NCBI RefSeq assembly: GCF_003574675.1
Contig: NZ_QOAZ01000009.1
Span: forward strand, 56,512-120,511
DNA from: Azohydromonas sediminis
GTDB lineage: Bacteria; Pseudomonadota; Gammaproteobacteria; Burkholderiales; Burkholderiaceae_C
Length of the DNA: 64,000 nt
Reading direction: 5' to 3'
The position numbers were made by a program, and so were the translations under genes. Below are positions 17,966-26,759 of this stretch, piece by piece; the first letter of the stretch is position 1; every line of letters starts with the position of its first letter. A model generated the notes under the pieces. The model did not search any database. It saw only the letters and a list, made by a program, of their open reading frames with translations, and had not been told where the DNA came from.

Positions 17966-19063
17966 TCAGAGATCCGGGTACAGCCGGCCCGGGTTGAAGA
18001 CGCGGTCGGGGTCGAACGCGGTCTTCAGCTCGCGGTGGATCCGTGCCAGCGCGGGCGGCAGCGGCGCGAATGCGCCGGCACGGCGGTCGCCGCCGCGCCA
18101 CAGCGTCGCGTGGCCGCCGGCGGCCGCCGCGGCATCGCGGATGCGCTGCGGCGCCTCGTCGCTCACCAGCCAGCGCTGCGCGCCACCCCACTCGACGAGC
18201 ACGTCGCCGGCGAGCGCCAGCGGCGGCGTCGTCGGCGGCAACGACAGGCGCCACAGCGCGGCGCCGGCAGCGACCCTCGCGTGCGCGGCGGTGAAGAACT
18301 CGTCGCGCTGGTCGCGCAGTCCGTCCCAGAACGCAGCGGCGAGGGCGTCGTCGACGCGTTCGCCGCCGAGCTGCGCGCACGCGGCGTCGACCGCCGCACG
18401 GGCACCGGCCAGCCGCACCGCGAGCGTGCTCTGCCACCAAGCGCTGGCGTTGAGCGGCAGCGGCTGGCCGCCCCACGCATTGAGGTCGCGGATGGCCTGC
18501 GCCTGGTCCATCTCGAAGCGCAGCGTCGCGCGCGCCACCGGCGCCGGCAGCACCTTCAGCGACACCTCGCAGATCACGCCGAGGATCCCGAGTGAGCCGG
18601 CGAGCAGCCGCGCCACGTCGTAGCCGGCGACGTTCTTCATCACCTGGCCGCCGAAGCTCAGGACTTCGGCCTTGCCGTTGAGCATCGTCGCGCCGAGCAC
18701 GTAGTCGCGCACGCCGCCCACCGCCGCGCGCGCCGGGCCGGCCAGGCCCGCGGCGACCATGCCGCCGACGGTGCCCCCCGCATCGTCGATGCTGCCGAAG
18801 CGCGGCGGCTCGAACGGCAGGCACTGGCCCTGCGCGGCCAGTGCCGCCTCGAGCTCGGCCAGCGGCGTGCCGGCGCGCACCGCGACGACGAGCTCGCTCG
18901 GCTCGTAGCGGCTGATGCCGGTGAGCTCGCGCACGTCCAACGGCTCGCCGACGGGCTCACCACCGTAGAACGCCTTCGTGCCCCCACCGCGGATCTCGAG
19001 CGCCGTACGACCCGCGCGCGCCGCCTGCACCCGCTCGACGAGCCGTGCCAGAGCCGCGTCCAT
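17966..19063 (-). CDS. glcE: Glycolate oxidase FAD-binding subunit GlcE
   Basis: A 365-residue FAD_binding_4 (PCMH-fold) protein: IRGGGTKAFYGG near residue 25, the FAD-contacting PRFGSIDDAGGTVGGMVAAGLAGPAR near 85-110, and the C-terminal RIHRELKTAFDPDRVFNPGRLY. It is the second flavin-fold subunit of the GlcDEF complex. Length fits GlcE (about 350). It is followed after 10 bases by lrgA and is separated from upstream glcD by 140 bases holding a GC-rich inverted-repeat element. Confidence 0.95.
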   Translation of the reverse strand: MDAALARLVERVQAARAGRTALEIRGGGTKAFYGGEPVGEPLDVRELTGISRYEPSELVVAVRAGTPLAELEAALAAQGQCLPFEPPRFGSIDDAGGTVGGMVAAGLAGPARAAVGGVRDYVLGATMLNGKAEVLSFGGQVMKNVAGYDVARLLAGSLGILGVICEVSLKVLPAPVARATLRFEMDQAQAIRDLNAWGGQPLPLNASAWWQSTLAVRLAGARAAVDAACAQLGGERVDDALAAAFWDGLRDQRDEFFTAAHARVAAGAALWRLSLPPTTPPLALAGDVLVEWGGAQRWLVSDEAPQRIRDAAAAAGGHATLWRGGDRRAGAFAPLPPALARIHRELKTAFDPDRVFNPGRLYPDL

Positions 19064-19135
19064 TCAGGCCTCCTGCGCGTGCTGCGACGCGGCCCTCGCG
19101 GTACGCCGGGCCGATCCAGCGGCCGCCGCGGATCC

Positions 19136-19202
19136 GGCTTCGCCGCTGCGCTGGCGGCGCCCCCGTGGGGGGGAGGCGCCGAAGGCGCTTCGGGGGGGTG
19201 CC
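19136..19202. repeat. GC-rich intergenic inverted-repeat element
   Basis: Between glcD and glcE lies a run of nested inverted repeats: CCCCC-GT-GGGGG within an outer GGCGCC...GGCGCC pair, then AGGCGCC-GAA-GGCGCTT. From memory, similar short repeats occur many times between genes in Burkholderiales genomes; only one copy is in this window, so repetitiveness cannot be shown here. It may form a stable hairpin between the first and second operon genes and change their relative expression. Confidence 0.45.
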
Positions 19203-19203
19203 A

Positions 19204-20706
19204 TCAAAACCTCTCCAGTTCGGGGAAGGGCAGCAGGCCCTTGCGCACGTGCATCTTCCCGTACTCGGCGCAGCGCGCGAGCGTCGGAATCACCTTGCCC
19301 GGGTTCAGCAGCCCGGCCGGGTCGAACGCGCGCTTGAGCGCGAGCATCTGCTCGCTCTCCTCGGGGCTGAACTGCACGCACATCGAGTTGAGCTTCTCGA
19401 CGCCGACGCCGTGCTCGCCGGTCACGGTGCCGCCCAGGCGCACGCTGGTCTCGAGGATGTCGGCGCCGAACAGCTCGGCGCGGCGCAGCTGGTCGGGGTC
19501 GTTGGCGTCGAACAGGATCAGCGGGTGCAGGTTGCCGTCGCCGGCGTGGAACACGTTGCAGCAGCGCAGCCCGTACTTCGTTTCCATCTCGGCGATCGCG
19601 AGCAGGATGTCGGCCAGCTTCTTGCGCGGGATCGTGCTGTCCATGCACATGTAGTCGGGGCTGATGCGCCCGCTGGCCGGGAACGCGTTTTTGCGCCCGC
19701 TCCAGAACGTGAGCCGTTCCTGTTCGCTGCGACTGACCTGCAGCCGCGTCGCGCCGGCGGCCGACAGCACGGCCTGCATGCGCTCGATCTCCTCGGCCAC
19801 CTCCTCGGGCGTGCCGTCGCTCTCGCACAGCAGGATCGCCGCCGCGTCGAGGTCGTAGCCGGCGTGGACGAAGTCCTCGACGGCGGCCGTCATCGGCTTG
19901 TCCATCATCTCGAGGCCGGCCGGGATGATCCCTGCGGCGATCACGGCGGCCACCGCGTCGCCGGCTTTGCGCACGTCGTCGAAGCTGGCCATGATGCAGC
20001 GCGCCAGCCGCGGCTTGGGTACCAGCCTGACGACGACCTCGGTCGTCACCGCGAGCATGCCCTCACTGCCGACGACGGCGGCCAGCAGGTCCAGCCCCGG
20101 CGCGTCGAGCGCCTCGCTGCCGAACGTGACCGGCTCCCCGTCGACGGTGAAGCCGCGCACCTGCAGCACGTTGTGCACCGTCAGCCCGTACTTCAGGCAG
20201 TGCACGCCGCCCGAGTTCTCGGCGACGTTGCCGCCGATCGTGCACGCGATCTGGCTCGACGGGTCGGGCGCGTAATACAGGCCGTACGGTGCGGCGGCTT
20301 CGCTGATCGCGAGGTTGCGCACGCCGCACTGCACGGTGGCGGTGCGGCTCGCCGGATCGACCTTCAGGATCTTGTTGAACTTGGCCAGGCTCAGCGTCAC
20401 GCCGAGCGCATGCGGCATCGCGCCGCCCGACAGCCCGGTGCCCGCGCCGCGCGCGACGACCGGCACCTGCAGCCGATGGCAGGCCTTCAGCACCGCGGCG
20501 ACCTGCGCCTCGGTCTCGGGCAGCGCGACCGCGAGCGGGCGCTCGCGGTAGGCGGTGAGGCCGTCGCACTCGTACGGCACCGTGTCTTCGGCGTGCCACA
20601 GCAGCGCGTGCGCCGGCAGCACGCGCTGCAGCGCGGCGACGACCTCGGCCTGGCGCGCGGCGCGTTCGGCGCCGGCGAGCGGGGCAGCGGATTCGGGAGC
20701 GTTCAT
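19204..20706 (-). CDS. glcD: Glycolate oxidase FAD-linked subunit GlcD
   Basis: A 500-residue FAD-linked 2-hydroxyacid dehydrogenase subunit. The PCMH FAD domain covers about residues 55-235 (VVARGAGTGLSGGAMPH, then GGNVAENSGGVHCLKYG); the substrate domain carries FHAGDGNLHPLI and GEHGVGVEK, with the final FDPAGLLNPGKVIP. All match GlcD. With GlcE and GlcF it oxidises glycolate to glyoxylate at the membrane. It is the first gene of the operon; about 178 bases upstream, before the FIST gene, should hold the promoter. No glcC regulator is adjacent. Confidence 0.97.
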   Translation of the reverse strand: MNAPESAAPLAGAERAARQAEVVAALQRVLPAHALLWHAEDTVPYECDGLTAYRERPLAVALPETEAQVAAVLKACHRLQVPVVARGAGTGLSGGAMPHALGVTLSLAKFNKILKVDPASRTATVQCGVRNLAISEAAAPYGLYYAPDPSSQIACTIGGNVAENSGGVHCLKYGLTVHNVLQVRGFTVDGEPVTFGSEALDAPGLDLLAAVVGSEGMLAVTTEVVVRLVPKPRLARCIMASFDDVRKAGDAVAAVIAAGIIPAGLEMMDKPMTAAVEDFVHAGYDLDAAAILLCESDGTPEEVAEEIERMQAVLSAAGATRLQVSRSEQERLTFWSGRKNAFPASGRISPDYMCMDSTIPRKKLADILLAIAEMETKYGLRCCNVFHAGDGNLHPLILFDANDPDQLRRAELFGADILETSVRLGGTVTGEHGVGVEKLNSMCVQFSPEESEQMLALKRAFDPAGLLNPGKVIPTLARCAEYGKMHVRKGLLPFPELERF

Positions 20707-20884
20707 CGCGGGGTCCTCGGGCGCGGGCCACCCGCCTCACGCGGCACGGCGGGGTGCGGCAATGTAGCGTGGCCAGCGCCGCTGCCGGCCACGGCCCGCG
20801 CCGGCGTGCGGTCAAAACGCCTTTGCGCCGGCCGCTGCAATGGCCGGCTGTCCGCGCACGGCCGACTGAATGGCGGGCGCGCGG

Positions 20885-22120
20885 TCAGCGCCCGACGAAG
20901 ACCGTCAGCACGCCGGTGTAGCCGTACAGGTGGCGATGGCCGATCTCGCCGCCGGCGAAGAAGCCGGCCAGCGGCACATCGCCGAGCGCGCGCCGCACGA
21001 TCTGCAGCTCGGCCGACGGTCCGCCGAAGTGCGGACCGCCACGCCCGGCGCAGCTGACGTAGATCGCGCCGCGGATGCGCGACGCCGCATCGAACGGGGC
21101 CGCGGCGGCGGGCACGCCTGCGGCGGCCACCGGCTGCGTCGCGTCGGCGCCGAGCTCTTCGCGGATCTCGGCGCAGATGCGCACGAGGTCGCGCCGTGCG
21201 GCGTCGGCGTCGCGCTGGCAGAACGCGAGCTGCATGCCCGGCTCGACGACGTCGGCCACCGCGATCGCGCGCTCGGCGGGGTCGATACCCACCAGGTGAC
21301 GCACACGCGTGTCGACGCCGAACGGGCCGGCACGCGCGAGCCCCGGCACGTCGCCATCGCTCAGGCCGACGAGCGTCGTGCGGATGCGCGCCAGCGCGCT
21401 GCGCGGGTGGCGCGGGTCGACGCCGAGGTCGCGCAGCAGGCAGTCGAGCGCGGGCTCGCCGTCGAGCGTGCGCACGACGTGGCGCTCGGCGGCCGTCACA
21501 CGCCGCGCCGGCGCCACCGGCTGGCAGCCCTGCGTCACGCGCGACACCAGCGCGACGTCGCGCGTGAACGCGACGCCCGACAGCCCGCCGCGCCACGCGC
21601 CGTCGGCGAAGTGCACGACGGCGCCGCGCGACGACGCGAGCCCGCCGAACAGGTAGCCCGAGCCGGTGCGCGCGGCGAGCTCGGCGATCAGCTCGGCGAG
21701 GTCGGGCGTCGTGCCGTCGGCGTGCACGAGCGCGGTGTGCGCGTCGAAGCGGCCCAGCGGCTGCGCGCCCGAGAACACGCGAAAGCTCTCGCGCGGCAGC
21801 GCGGCGAGCATCAGCACCAGCGCCGGCTCGTCGATGTACTCGACGCCGCCGGCGGCCACGCCGACGCCCACCGCGCCGACCCATGCGACGCCCGGCCAGC
21901 GCCGGCGCAGCGCGTCGAGCAGCGCGTCGGCGTCGCCGGCGTAATGGTCGGTGACATAGACGAAGCCCAGCGTCGGTGCGTCGGCGGCACGGCCACCGCC
22001 ACCGCGGCGGTGCCGGTCGAGTGGGGCGTCGCGCTGGGCGTCGAGCTGCGCCGCCGCGAGCGACAGCGCGATGCGCCAGTCGGGGTGGGTCGCGTGGGCG
22101 TGCTGGAACGGCAAGGTCAT
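20885..22120 (-). CDS. FIST-domain sensory protein
   Basis: A 411-residue protein with the FIST N domain (about residues 45-240: LGFVYVTDHYAGDADALLDALR, SGYLFGGLASSRG, GLSGVAFTRD) and the FIST C domain (about 250-405: CAGRGGPHFGG, GFFAGGEIG). FIST proteins are predicted to bind small ligands, perhaps amino acids, and to feed signalling systems. No kinase, cyclase or chemoreceptor gene is adjacent, so it stands alone. It lacks a signal peptide and should be cytoplasmic. Confidence 0.88.
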   Translation of the reverse strand: MTLPFQHAHATHPDWRIALSLAAAQLDAQRDAPLDRHRRGGGGRAADAPTLGFVYVTDHYAGDADALLDALRRRWPGVAWVGAVGVGVAAGGVEYIDEPALVLMLAALPRESFRVFSGAQPLGRFDAHTALVHADGTTPDLAELIAELAARTGSGYLFGGLASSRGAVVHFADGAWRGGLSGVAFTRDVALVSRVTQGCQPVAPARRVTAAERHVVRTLDGEPALDCLLRDLGVDPRHPRSALARIRTTLVGLSDGDVPGLARAGPFGVDTRVRHLVGIDPAERAIAVADVVEPGMQLAFCQRDADAARRDLVRICAEIREELGADATQPVAAAGVPAAAAPFDAASRIRGAIYVSCAGRGGPHFGGPSAELQIVRRALGDVPLAGFFAGGEIGHRHLYGYTGVLTVFVGR

Positions 22121-22201
22121 CGCAAGCGGCGGGCGGGGCCCTCGGCGGGGATCGAGGCGTGGATCACGGCCGGCAGCGCAGCGAACGGCGGTGCGCGCGC
22201 G

Positions 22202-22909
22202 TCAGCGCGCGCGCTCGGCGGGGTCCTTGCGCGTCGTCTTGCGGCCTGCCGCGCCCTTGGCCGGCGCGTTCGCAGCCGCTGCACGCGTGCGCCGCGCGGC
22301 CGGCGTCGGCGCTGCCGGCGCAGCGGCGGCGGCAGCGGCGCCGGGCGTGGCTGCCGGCGGCGGGGCGGGGGGCGAGGCCGCCGCGGCCTGGGTGTCGCGC
22401 AGAGCCTGGGTCGCGATCTCGGTGAACTGTCGCGTCAGCGCGCTCCACCACTGCATCGGGTCGACCGCGGCCGGCGCGGGGGGCTCGGCGCCGGCGGCCG
22501 GGCGTGGCGTGCGCTTGCGCGCCGGCTTCGGTGCCGGCGGCGCACTCGCGGCAGCCTCGGCGGCCTTCGGCTCGCCGGCCGCCGGCGCGGCGGTCTCGGG
22601 CCTGCGGATCGTCAGCGCCTCGCGCAGGTCGGCCATCTGCACGTTCATCGTCTTCAGCGTCGAAAGCGTCATGCGCTGCACCTCGAGCGCCTGGATCGTC
22701 GAGGCCAGCAGGCGCGCGTTCTGCTCGAGCCAGAACTGGACGGTGCGCAGCTCGCCGATACGCTTGTCGATCTCGTCGGGGTCCAGCGTCGGCGCGACCC
22801 ACTGGCCGACGCTGGGCACCGTAGCGCCGGCTGTCTTGACCAGCGTCTGCAGGAAGTCGAAGCCGGGCACCAGCTTCGTGAAGTCGGCGCCTTCGCCTCT
22901 GTCGTCCAT
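22202..22909 (-). CDS. phaM: PhaM-type PHA granule regulatory protein
   Basis: A 235-residue protein. The N-terminal region carries the PhaM signature (GQWVAPTLDPDEIDKRIGELRTVQFWLEQN and IQALEVQRMTLSTLKTMN, residues about 38-95). The C-terminal half is Ala/Pro-rich with a Lys/Arg-rich, histone-like end (KPARKRTPRP; RKTTRKD). In Ralstonia PhaM activates PHA synthase PhaC and ties polyhydroxybutyrate granules to the nucleoid. It implies that this organism stores PHA. A strong GAGGAGG ribosome-binding site precedes the ATG at 22909. The family's basic tail is well preserved. Confidence 0.9.
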   Translation of the reverse strand: MDDRGEGADFTKLVPGFDFLQTLVKTAGATVPSVGQWVAPTLDPDEIDKRIGELRTVQFWLEQNARLLASTIQALEVQRMTLSTLKTMNVQMADLREALTIRRPETAAPAAGEPKAAEAAASAPPAPKPARKRTPRPAAGAEPPAPAAVDPMQWWSALTRQFTEIATQALRDTQAAAASPPAPPPAATPGAAAAAAAPAAPTPAARRTRAAAANAPAKGAAGRKTTRKDPAERAR

Positions 22910-23037
22910 CGCCGTGGCCTCCTCGCGGGTGTGGCGGGTGTGATGCGTGTGTCGACGTTTCTGCGATCCAGCCCATTGTGCCTGCCGGTTCCGGGCGGAC
23001 ACGTCGCGGTGCGGGCAGACGGCGCGCCGCCCAACGC

Positions 23038-23526
23038 TCAGGCGAGCGCCAGCGCCTGCCGCAGCGCCTCGGCCACCGTGGTGGCGCGCACCGCGGCGCG
23101 GTCGCCGGGCAGCTGCAGCCGGCGCGCGCCGGCCGTGCCGTCGCGCGTCGCCCAAGCGAGCCACACGAGGCCCACCGGCTTGCCCGGCGTCGCGCCGCCG
23201 GGGCCGGCGATGCCGGTGACGGCGACCGCGATGTCGGCGTGCGAGTGCGCGAGCGCGCCGGCGGCCATCGCGCGCGCGACCTCCTCGCTGACGGCGCCGT
23301 GCGCGGCGATCAGCGCCGCCGGCACGCCGAGCAGCTCGGTCTTGGCCTCGTTGCTGTAGGTCACGAAGCCGCGCTCGAACCACAGGCTCGAGCCGGCCAG
23401 CGCAGTGCACGCGGCGGCGATCAGCCCGCCGGTGCAGCTCTCGGCCGTCGCCAGCCGCCGCCCCCGTGCCGTCAGCGCCGCGGCCAGCGGCTGCACCAGC
23501 GGCTCGATGGCGGCGAGGTCGAGCAT
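23038..23526 (-). CDS. pncC: Nicotinamide-nucleotide amidohydrolase (CinA C-terminal domain)
   Basis: A 162-residue CinA-C domain protein that deamidates nicotinamide mononucleotide to nicotinate mononucleotide in NAD recycling. Motifs: TAESCTGGLIAAACTALAGSS near residue 25, FVTYSNEAKTELLGV, and VTGIAGPGGATPGKPVGLV. Length fits the stand-alone PncC form without the N-terminal molybdopterin-like domain. Its ATG overlaps the stop of pgpA by one base, so it is the third gene of a coupled thiL-pgpA-pncC unit. Confidence 0.93.
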   Translation of the reverse strand: MLDLAAIEPLVQPLAAALTARGRRLATAESCTGGLIAAACTALAGSSLWFERGFVTYSNEAKTELLGVPAALIAAHGAVSEEVARAMAAGALAHSHADIAVAVTGIAGPGGATPGKPVGLVWLAWATRDGTAGARRLQLPGDRAAVRATTVAEALRQALALA

Positions 23527-24062
23527 CAGAGCCAGCGCGCGAGCGCGACGACGAGCAGCGTGCACAGCGCCGCGACGAGGTCGTCGAACAGGATGCCGAA
23601 GCCCTGCGCCCAGCCCGGCGGCTGGCCGGCGGCGCCCTTGAACGCGCGGTCGGCCCAGCGCACCGGCCCCCACTTGGCCGCGTCGAACAGGCGAAACAGC
23701 GCGAACGCCGCCGCCTGACTCCAGAAGCCCGCCGGCGTCACGAGCCACAGCACGATCCAGAACGCGACGACCTCGTCCCACACGATCGCGCTCGGGTCGG
23801 CGCTGCCGAGGTCGCGCGCGGTGCGCGTGCACGCCCACCAGCCGACCGCGAACGCGACGAGCAGCGCGACGGCCCAGCCGGCGTCGTCGAGCCAGTGGTC
23901 GAGCAGCAGGAACGCGAGCCACGCCCACAGCGTGCCCACGGTGCCCGGCGCCCAGGGCGACAGCCCGCTGCCGAAGCCCAGCGCGATCCAGCGTGCCGGG
24001 TGCCCGAGCATGAAGCCGGCGCTCGCGCGGCGCGGCGGTGCGGCGATCGCGTCGGCCGTCAT
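23526..24062 (-). CDS. pgpA: Phosphatidylglycerophosphatase A
   Basis: A 178-residue inner-membrane enzyme that dephosphorylates phosphatidylglycerol phosphate. The PgpA signature is present: GFGSGLSPWAPGTVGTLWAW (about residues 29-48), DPSAIVWDEVVAFW and a C-terminal GFGILFDDLVAAL. Three to four transmembrane segments. The ATG overlaps the thiL stop (ATGA), and its own stop overlaps the start of pncC; this thiL-pgpA order is common in proteobacteria. Confidence 0.95.
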   Translation of the reverse strand: MTADAIAAPPRRASAGFMLGHPARWIALGFGSGLSPWAPGTVGTLWAWLAFLLLDHWLDDAGWAVALLVAFAVGWWACTRTARDLGSADPSAIVWDEVVAFWIVLWLVTPAGFWSQAAAFALFRLFDAAKWGPVRWADRAFKGAAGQPPGWAQGFGILFDDLVAALCTLLVVALARWL

Positions 24063-25030
24063 GGCGCCGCGAAGTGGTCGAACGCGGCGAAGTCGCCGCG
24101 CACCGGTTCGCCGCGCGCGTCGACGAGCCGCAGCCCGGGCTCCTCGACGATGCGCCCGATGCGCGCGACGCCGACGCCGGCGGCCGCGCCGGCGGCGTGC
24201 ACCGCGTCGCGCTGCGCGCTCGGCGCGGTGAACAGCAGCTCGTAGTCGTCGCCACCCGAGACCATGCATTCGAGCTGGCGCGCGCGCGGCTGCGCGGCCA
24301 GCGCGGCGCTGCGCGGCAGCGCGTCGACGTCGACGACGGCGCCGACGCGCGAGCGCTCGCGCAGGTGCCCGAGGTCGCCGACGAGCCCGTCGCTGAGGTC
24401 GATCGCGCTGGTGGCCACGCCGCGCAGCGCGACGCCGAGCGCCACGCGCGGCTGCGGGCACTCCATCGCCAGGCGCAGGCGCTCGAAGTCGGGCGTCACC
24501 GCCACGGTGCCGCGGAACATCTCGAGCGCAAGCCGCGCGTCGCCGAGGCCGCCGCCCAGCGGGTGGCTGACCCACAGGTCGTCGCCGGCGCGCGCGCCGC
24601 TGCGCAGCAGCGCCTGGCCGGCCGGGACCTCGCCGAAGACGGTGATGCAGATCGCCAGCGGCCCGGCGGTCGTGTCGCCGCCGACCAGCTCGACGCCGTG
24701 CGCGTCGGCCAGCGCGTACAGCCCGCGCGCGAAGCCGTCGAGGAAGGCCTCGTCGACGCGCGGCATCGACAGGGCCAGCGTGAACGCCAGCGGCTGCGCG
24801 CCGCACGCGGCGAGGTCGCTCAGATTGACGGCCAGCGCCTTGTGGCCCAGGCGCTCGGGCGCCACGGTGGACAGGAAGTGCCGCCCCTCGACGAGCAGGT
24901 CGCTCGACACCGCGAGCTGCATGCCCGGCGCCGGCGCGAGCAGTGCGCAGTCGTCGCCCACACCCAGCGGCGAGCGCCGCGCCGGGTGGCTGAAGTACTT
25001 TGCAATGAGGTCGAACTCGCCGAGGGCCAT
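24059..25030 (-). CDS. thiL: Thiamine-monophosphate kinase
   Basis: A 323-residue AIR-synthase-fold kinase that converts thiamine monophosphate to thiamine pyrophosphate, the last step of cofactor synthesis. Motifs: FDLIAKYF at the N terminus, GVGDDCALL, SSDLLVEGRHF, KALAVNLSDLAACGAQPL, and the ATSAIDLSDGLVGDL and SGGDDYELLFT segments. Length is normal. The ATG at 25030 precedes MALGEFDLI. It heads the coupled thiL-pgpA-pncC unit and is divergent from an MFS gene with 63 bases between starts. Confidence 0.96.
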   Translation of the reverse strand: MALGEFDLIAKYFSHPARRSPLGVGDDCALLAPAPGMQLAVSSDLLVEGRHFLSTVAPERLGHKALAVNLSDLAACGAQPLAFTLALSMPRVDEAFLDGFARGLYALADAHGVELVGGDTTAGPLAICITVFGEVPAGQALLRSGARAGDDLWVSHPLGGGLGDARLALEMFRGTVAVTPDFERLRLAMECPQPRVALGVALRGVATSAIDLSDGLVGDLGHLRERSRVGAVVDVDALPRSAALAAQPRARQLECMVSGGDDYELLFTAPSAQRDAVHAAGAAAGVGVARIGRIVEEPGLRLVDARGEPVRGDFAAFDHFAAP

Positions 25031-25093
25031 CGCGTCATTGTCGCCGCCATCGTCGCGGCTTGGAGCCGCGCACCGCGGTGCTAACGTGCGCCC

Positions 25094-26719
25094 ATGACGA
25101 CGCCGAGCGACGCACCGCCCCCGCAGGCCGACGCGGCGCCGCGGGTGACGGCGTGGTCGCCGCTGGCGCTGCCGGTGTTCCGCATGCTGTGGGTGGTGTG
25201 GGTCACCGCCAACGCCTGCATGTGGATGAACGACGTCGCCGCCGCGTGGCTGATGACGCAGCTCGCCGGCACGCCGGGCTGGGTCGCGCTGGTGCAGACG
25301 GCCTCCACCCTGCCGGTGTTCCTGCTCGGGCTGGCCAGCGGCGCGCTGGCCGACATCGTCGACCGCCGGCGCTACCTGATGGTCACGCAGGTGTGGGTCG
25401 CCGCGGTGGCCACGCTGGTGTGCCTGGTGCTGCTGGCCGGCGCGATGACGCCGCCGCTGCTGCTGGCGCTGACCTTCCTCAACGGCATCGGGCTGGCGAT
25501 GCGCTGGCCGGTGTTCGCCGCGCTGGTGCCCGAGGTGGTGCCGAAGGCGCAGCTGTCGCCGGCACTGGCGCTCAACGGCATCGCGATGAACGCGTCGCGC
25601 ATCATCGGCCCGGTGGCCGCCGGCGCGATCATCGCCGGCGCCGGCACGGTGTGGGTGTTCGTGCTCAACGCGGTGCTGTCGGTCGGCGCGGCGCTCGCGA
25701 TCTGGCGCTGGAAGCGCGAGGTGCAGGCCAAGGCGCTGCCGGCCGAGCGCTTCGTCGGCGCGATCCGCGTCGGGCTGCAGTACGTGCGCCAGAGCCAGCG
25801 CATGCACGTCGTGCTGCTGCGCGTGGCGCTGTTCTTCATGCAGTCGACCGCGCTGCTCGCGCTGCTGCCGCTGGTCGCGCAGGGTCTCGAGGGGGGTGGC
25901 GCCGGCAGCTTCACGCTGCTGCTCGCGTGCATGGGTGCCGGCGCCGTGCTCGCCGCCGCCCAGATGCAGGGGCTGCGCCGGTGGCTGAGCTACGACCAGA
26001 TGCTGCGCTGGGGCTCGCTGCTGCAGGTCGCGGCGATGAGCACCGTCGCGCTCGCGCCGACGGTGTGGGTCGCCGCGCCGGGCATGCTGGTGGCCGGCAT
26101 GGCGTGGATCTCGGTGGCCAACTCGCTGACGCTGTCGGCGCAGTTCGCGCTGCCCGACTGGGTGCGCGCGCGCGGCATGTCGATCTACCAGATGGCGCTG
26201 ATGGGCGGGGCGGCGGTCGGCGCGGCGCTGTGGGGCCAGGTCGCGCACTGGACGAGCCTGCGCAGCGCGCTGCTGCTGTCGGCGGCCACCGGCCTGGCGA
26301 TCGTGCTCGCGACGCGGCGGCTGAGCATCGAGGCGCGCGAGGGCGAGGACCTGACACCGGCGCCGCTCGCGCCGCCGCCGCTGGCCGGCCCGCGCGACCC
26401 GCACGAGGGGCCGGTGCTGGTCAGCATCGAGTACCTGATCGACCCCGCCGACGAGGCCGCCTTCCGCGCGGTGATGCGCGACACGCGCCGCGCGCGGCTG
26501 CGCCAGGGCGTGCTCAGCTGGTGGCTGTTCCGCGACGCGGCGCAGCCCGGGCGCTACGTCGAGTATTTCGTCGACGAATCGTGGGTCGAGCACCTGCGCC
26601 GCTTCGACCGCATGACGGCGGCCGACCTCGCGCTGCGCGAGCGTCGCAACGCGCTGCACCGCGGGCCGACGCCGCCGGTGGTCACGCGCAGCCTCGCCGA
26701 GGCGGTCGACACGGACTGA
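25094..26719 (+). CDS. MFS_3 (EntS-like) exporter with C-terminal ferredoxin-fold tail
   Basis: A 541-residue member of the transmembrane secretion effector (MFS_3) group of major facilitators. About 12 transmembrane helices occupy residues 25-410, with the family motif LASGALADIVDRRRYL after helix 2. A soluble tail follows (about residues 435-525; VSIEYLIDPADEAAFRAVM, WWLFRDAA, YVEYFVDESWVEHLRR) that resembles an antibiotic-monooxygenase-type dimeric alpha/beta domain, usual for this group. Substrate unknown; relatives export siderophores. A TAACGT element ends 6 bases before the ATG. Confidence 0.87.
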   Translation: MTTPSDAPPPQADAAPRVTAWSPLALPVFRMLWVVWVTANACMWMNDVAAAWLMTQLAGTPGWVALVQTASTLPVFLLGLASGALADIVDRRRYLMVTQVWVAAVATLVCLVLLAGAMTPPLLLALTFLNGIGLAMRWPVFAALVPEVVPKAQLSPALALNGIAMNASRIIGPVAAGAIIAGAGTVWVFVLNAVLSVGAALAIWRWKREVQAKALPAERFVGAIRVGLQYVRQSQRMHVVLLRVALFFMQSTALLALLPLVAQGLEGGGAGSFTLLLACMGAGAVLAAAQMQGLRRWLSYDQMLRWGSLLQVAAMSTVALAPTVWVAAPGMLVAGMAWISVANSLTLSAQFALPDWVRARGMSIYQMALMGGAAVGAALWGQVAHWTSLRSALLLSAATGLAIVLATRRLSIEAREGEDLTPAPLAPPPLAGPRDPHEGPVLVSIEYLIDPADEAAFRAVMRDTRRARLRQGVLSWWLFRDAAQPGRYVEYFVDESWVEHLRRFDRMTAADLALRERRNALHRGPTPPVVTRSLAEAVDTD

Positions 26720-26759
26720 CTGCGCGATGTCGGCGGCGCCATCCGGCGCGCAGCCGCCG

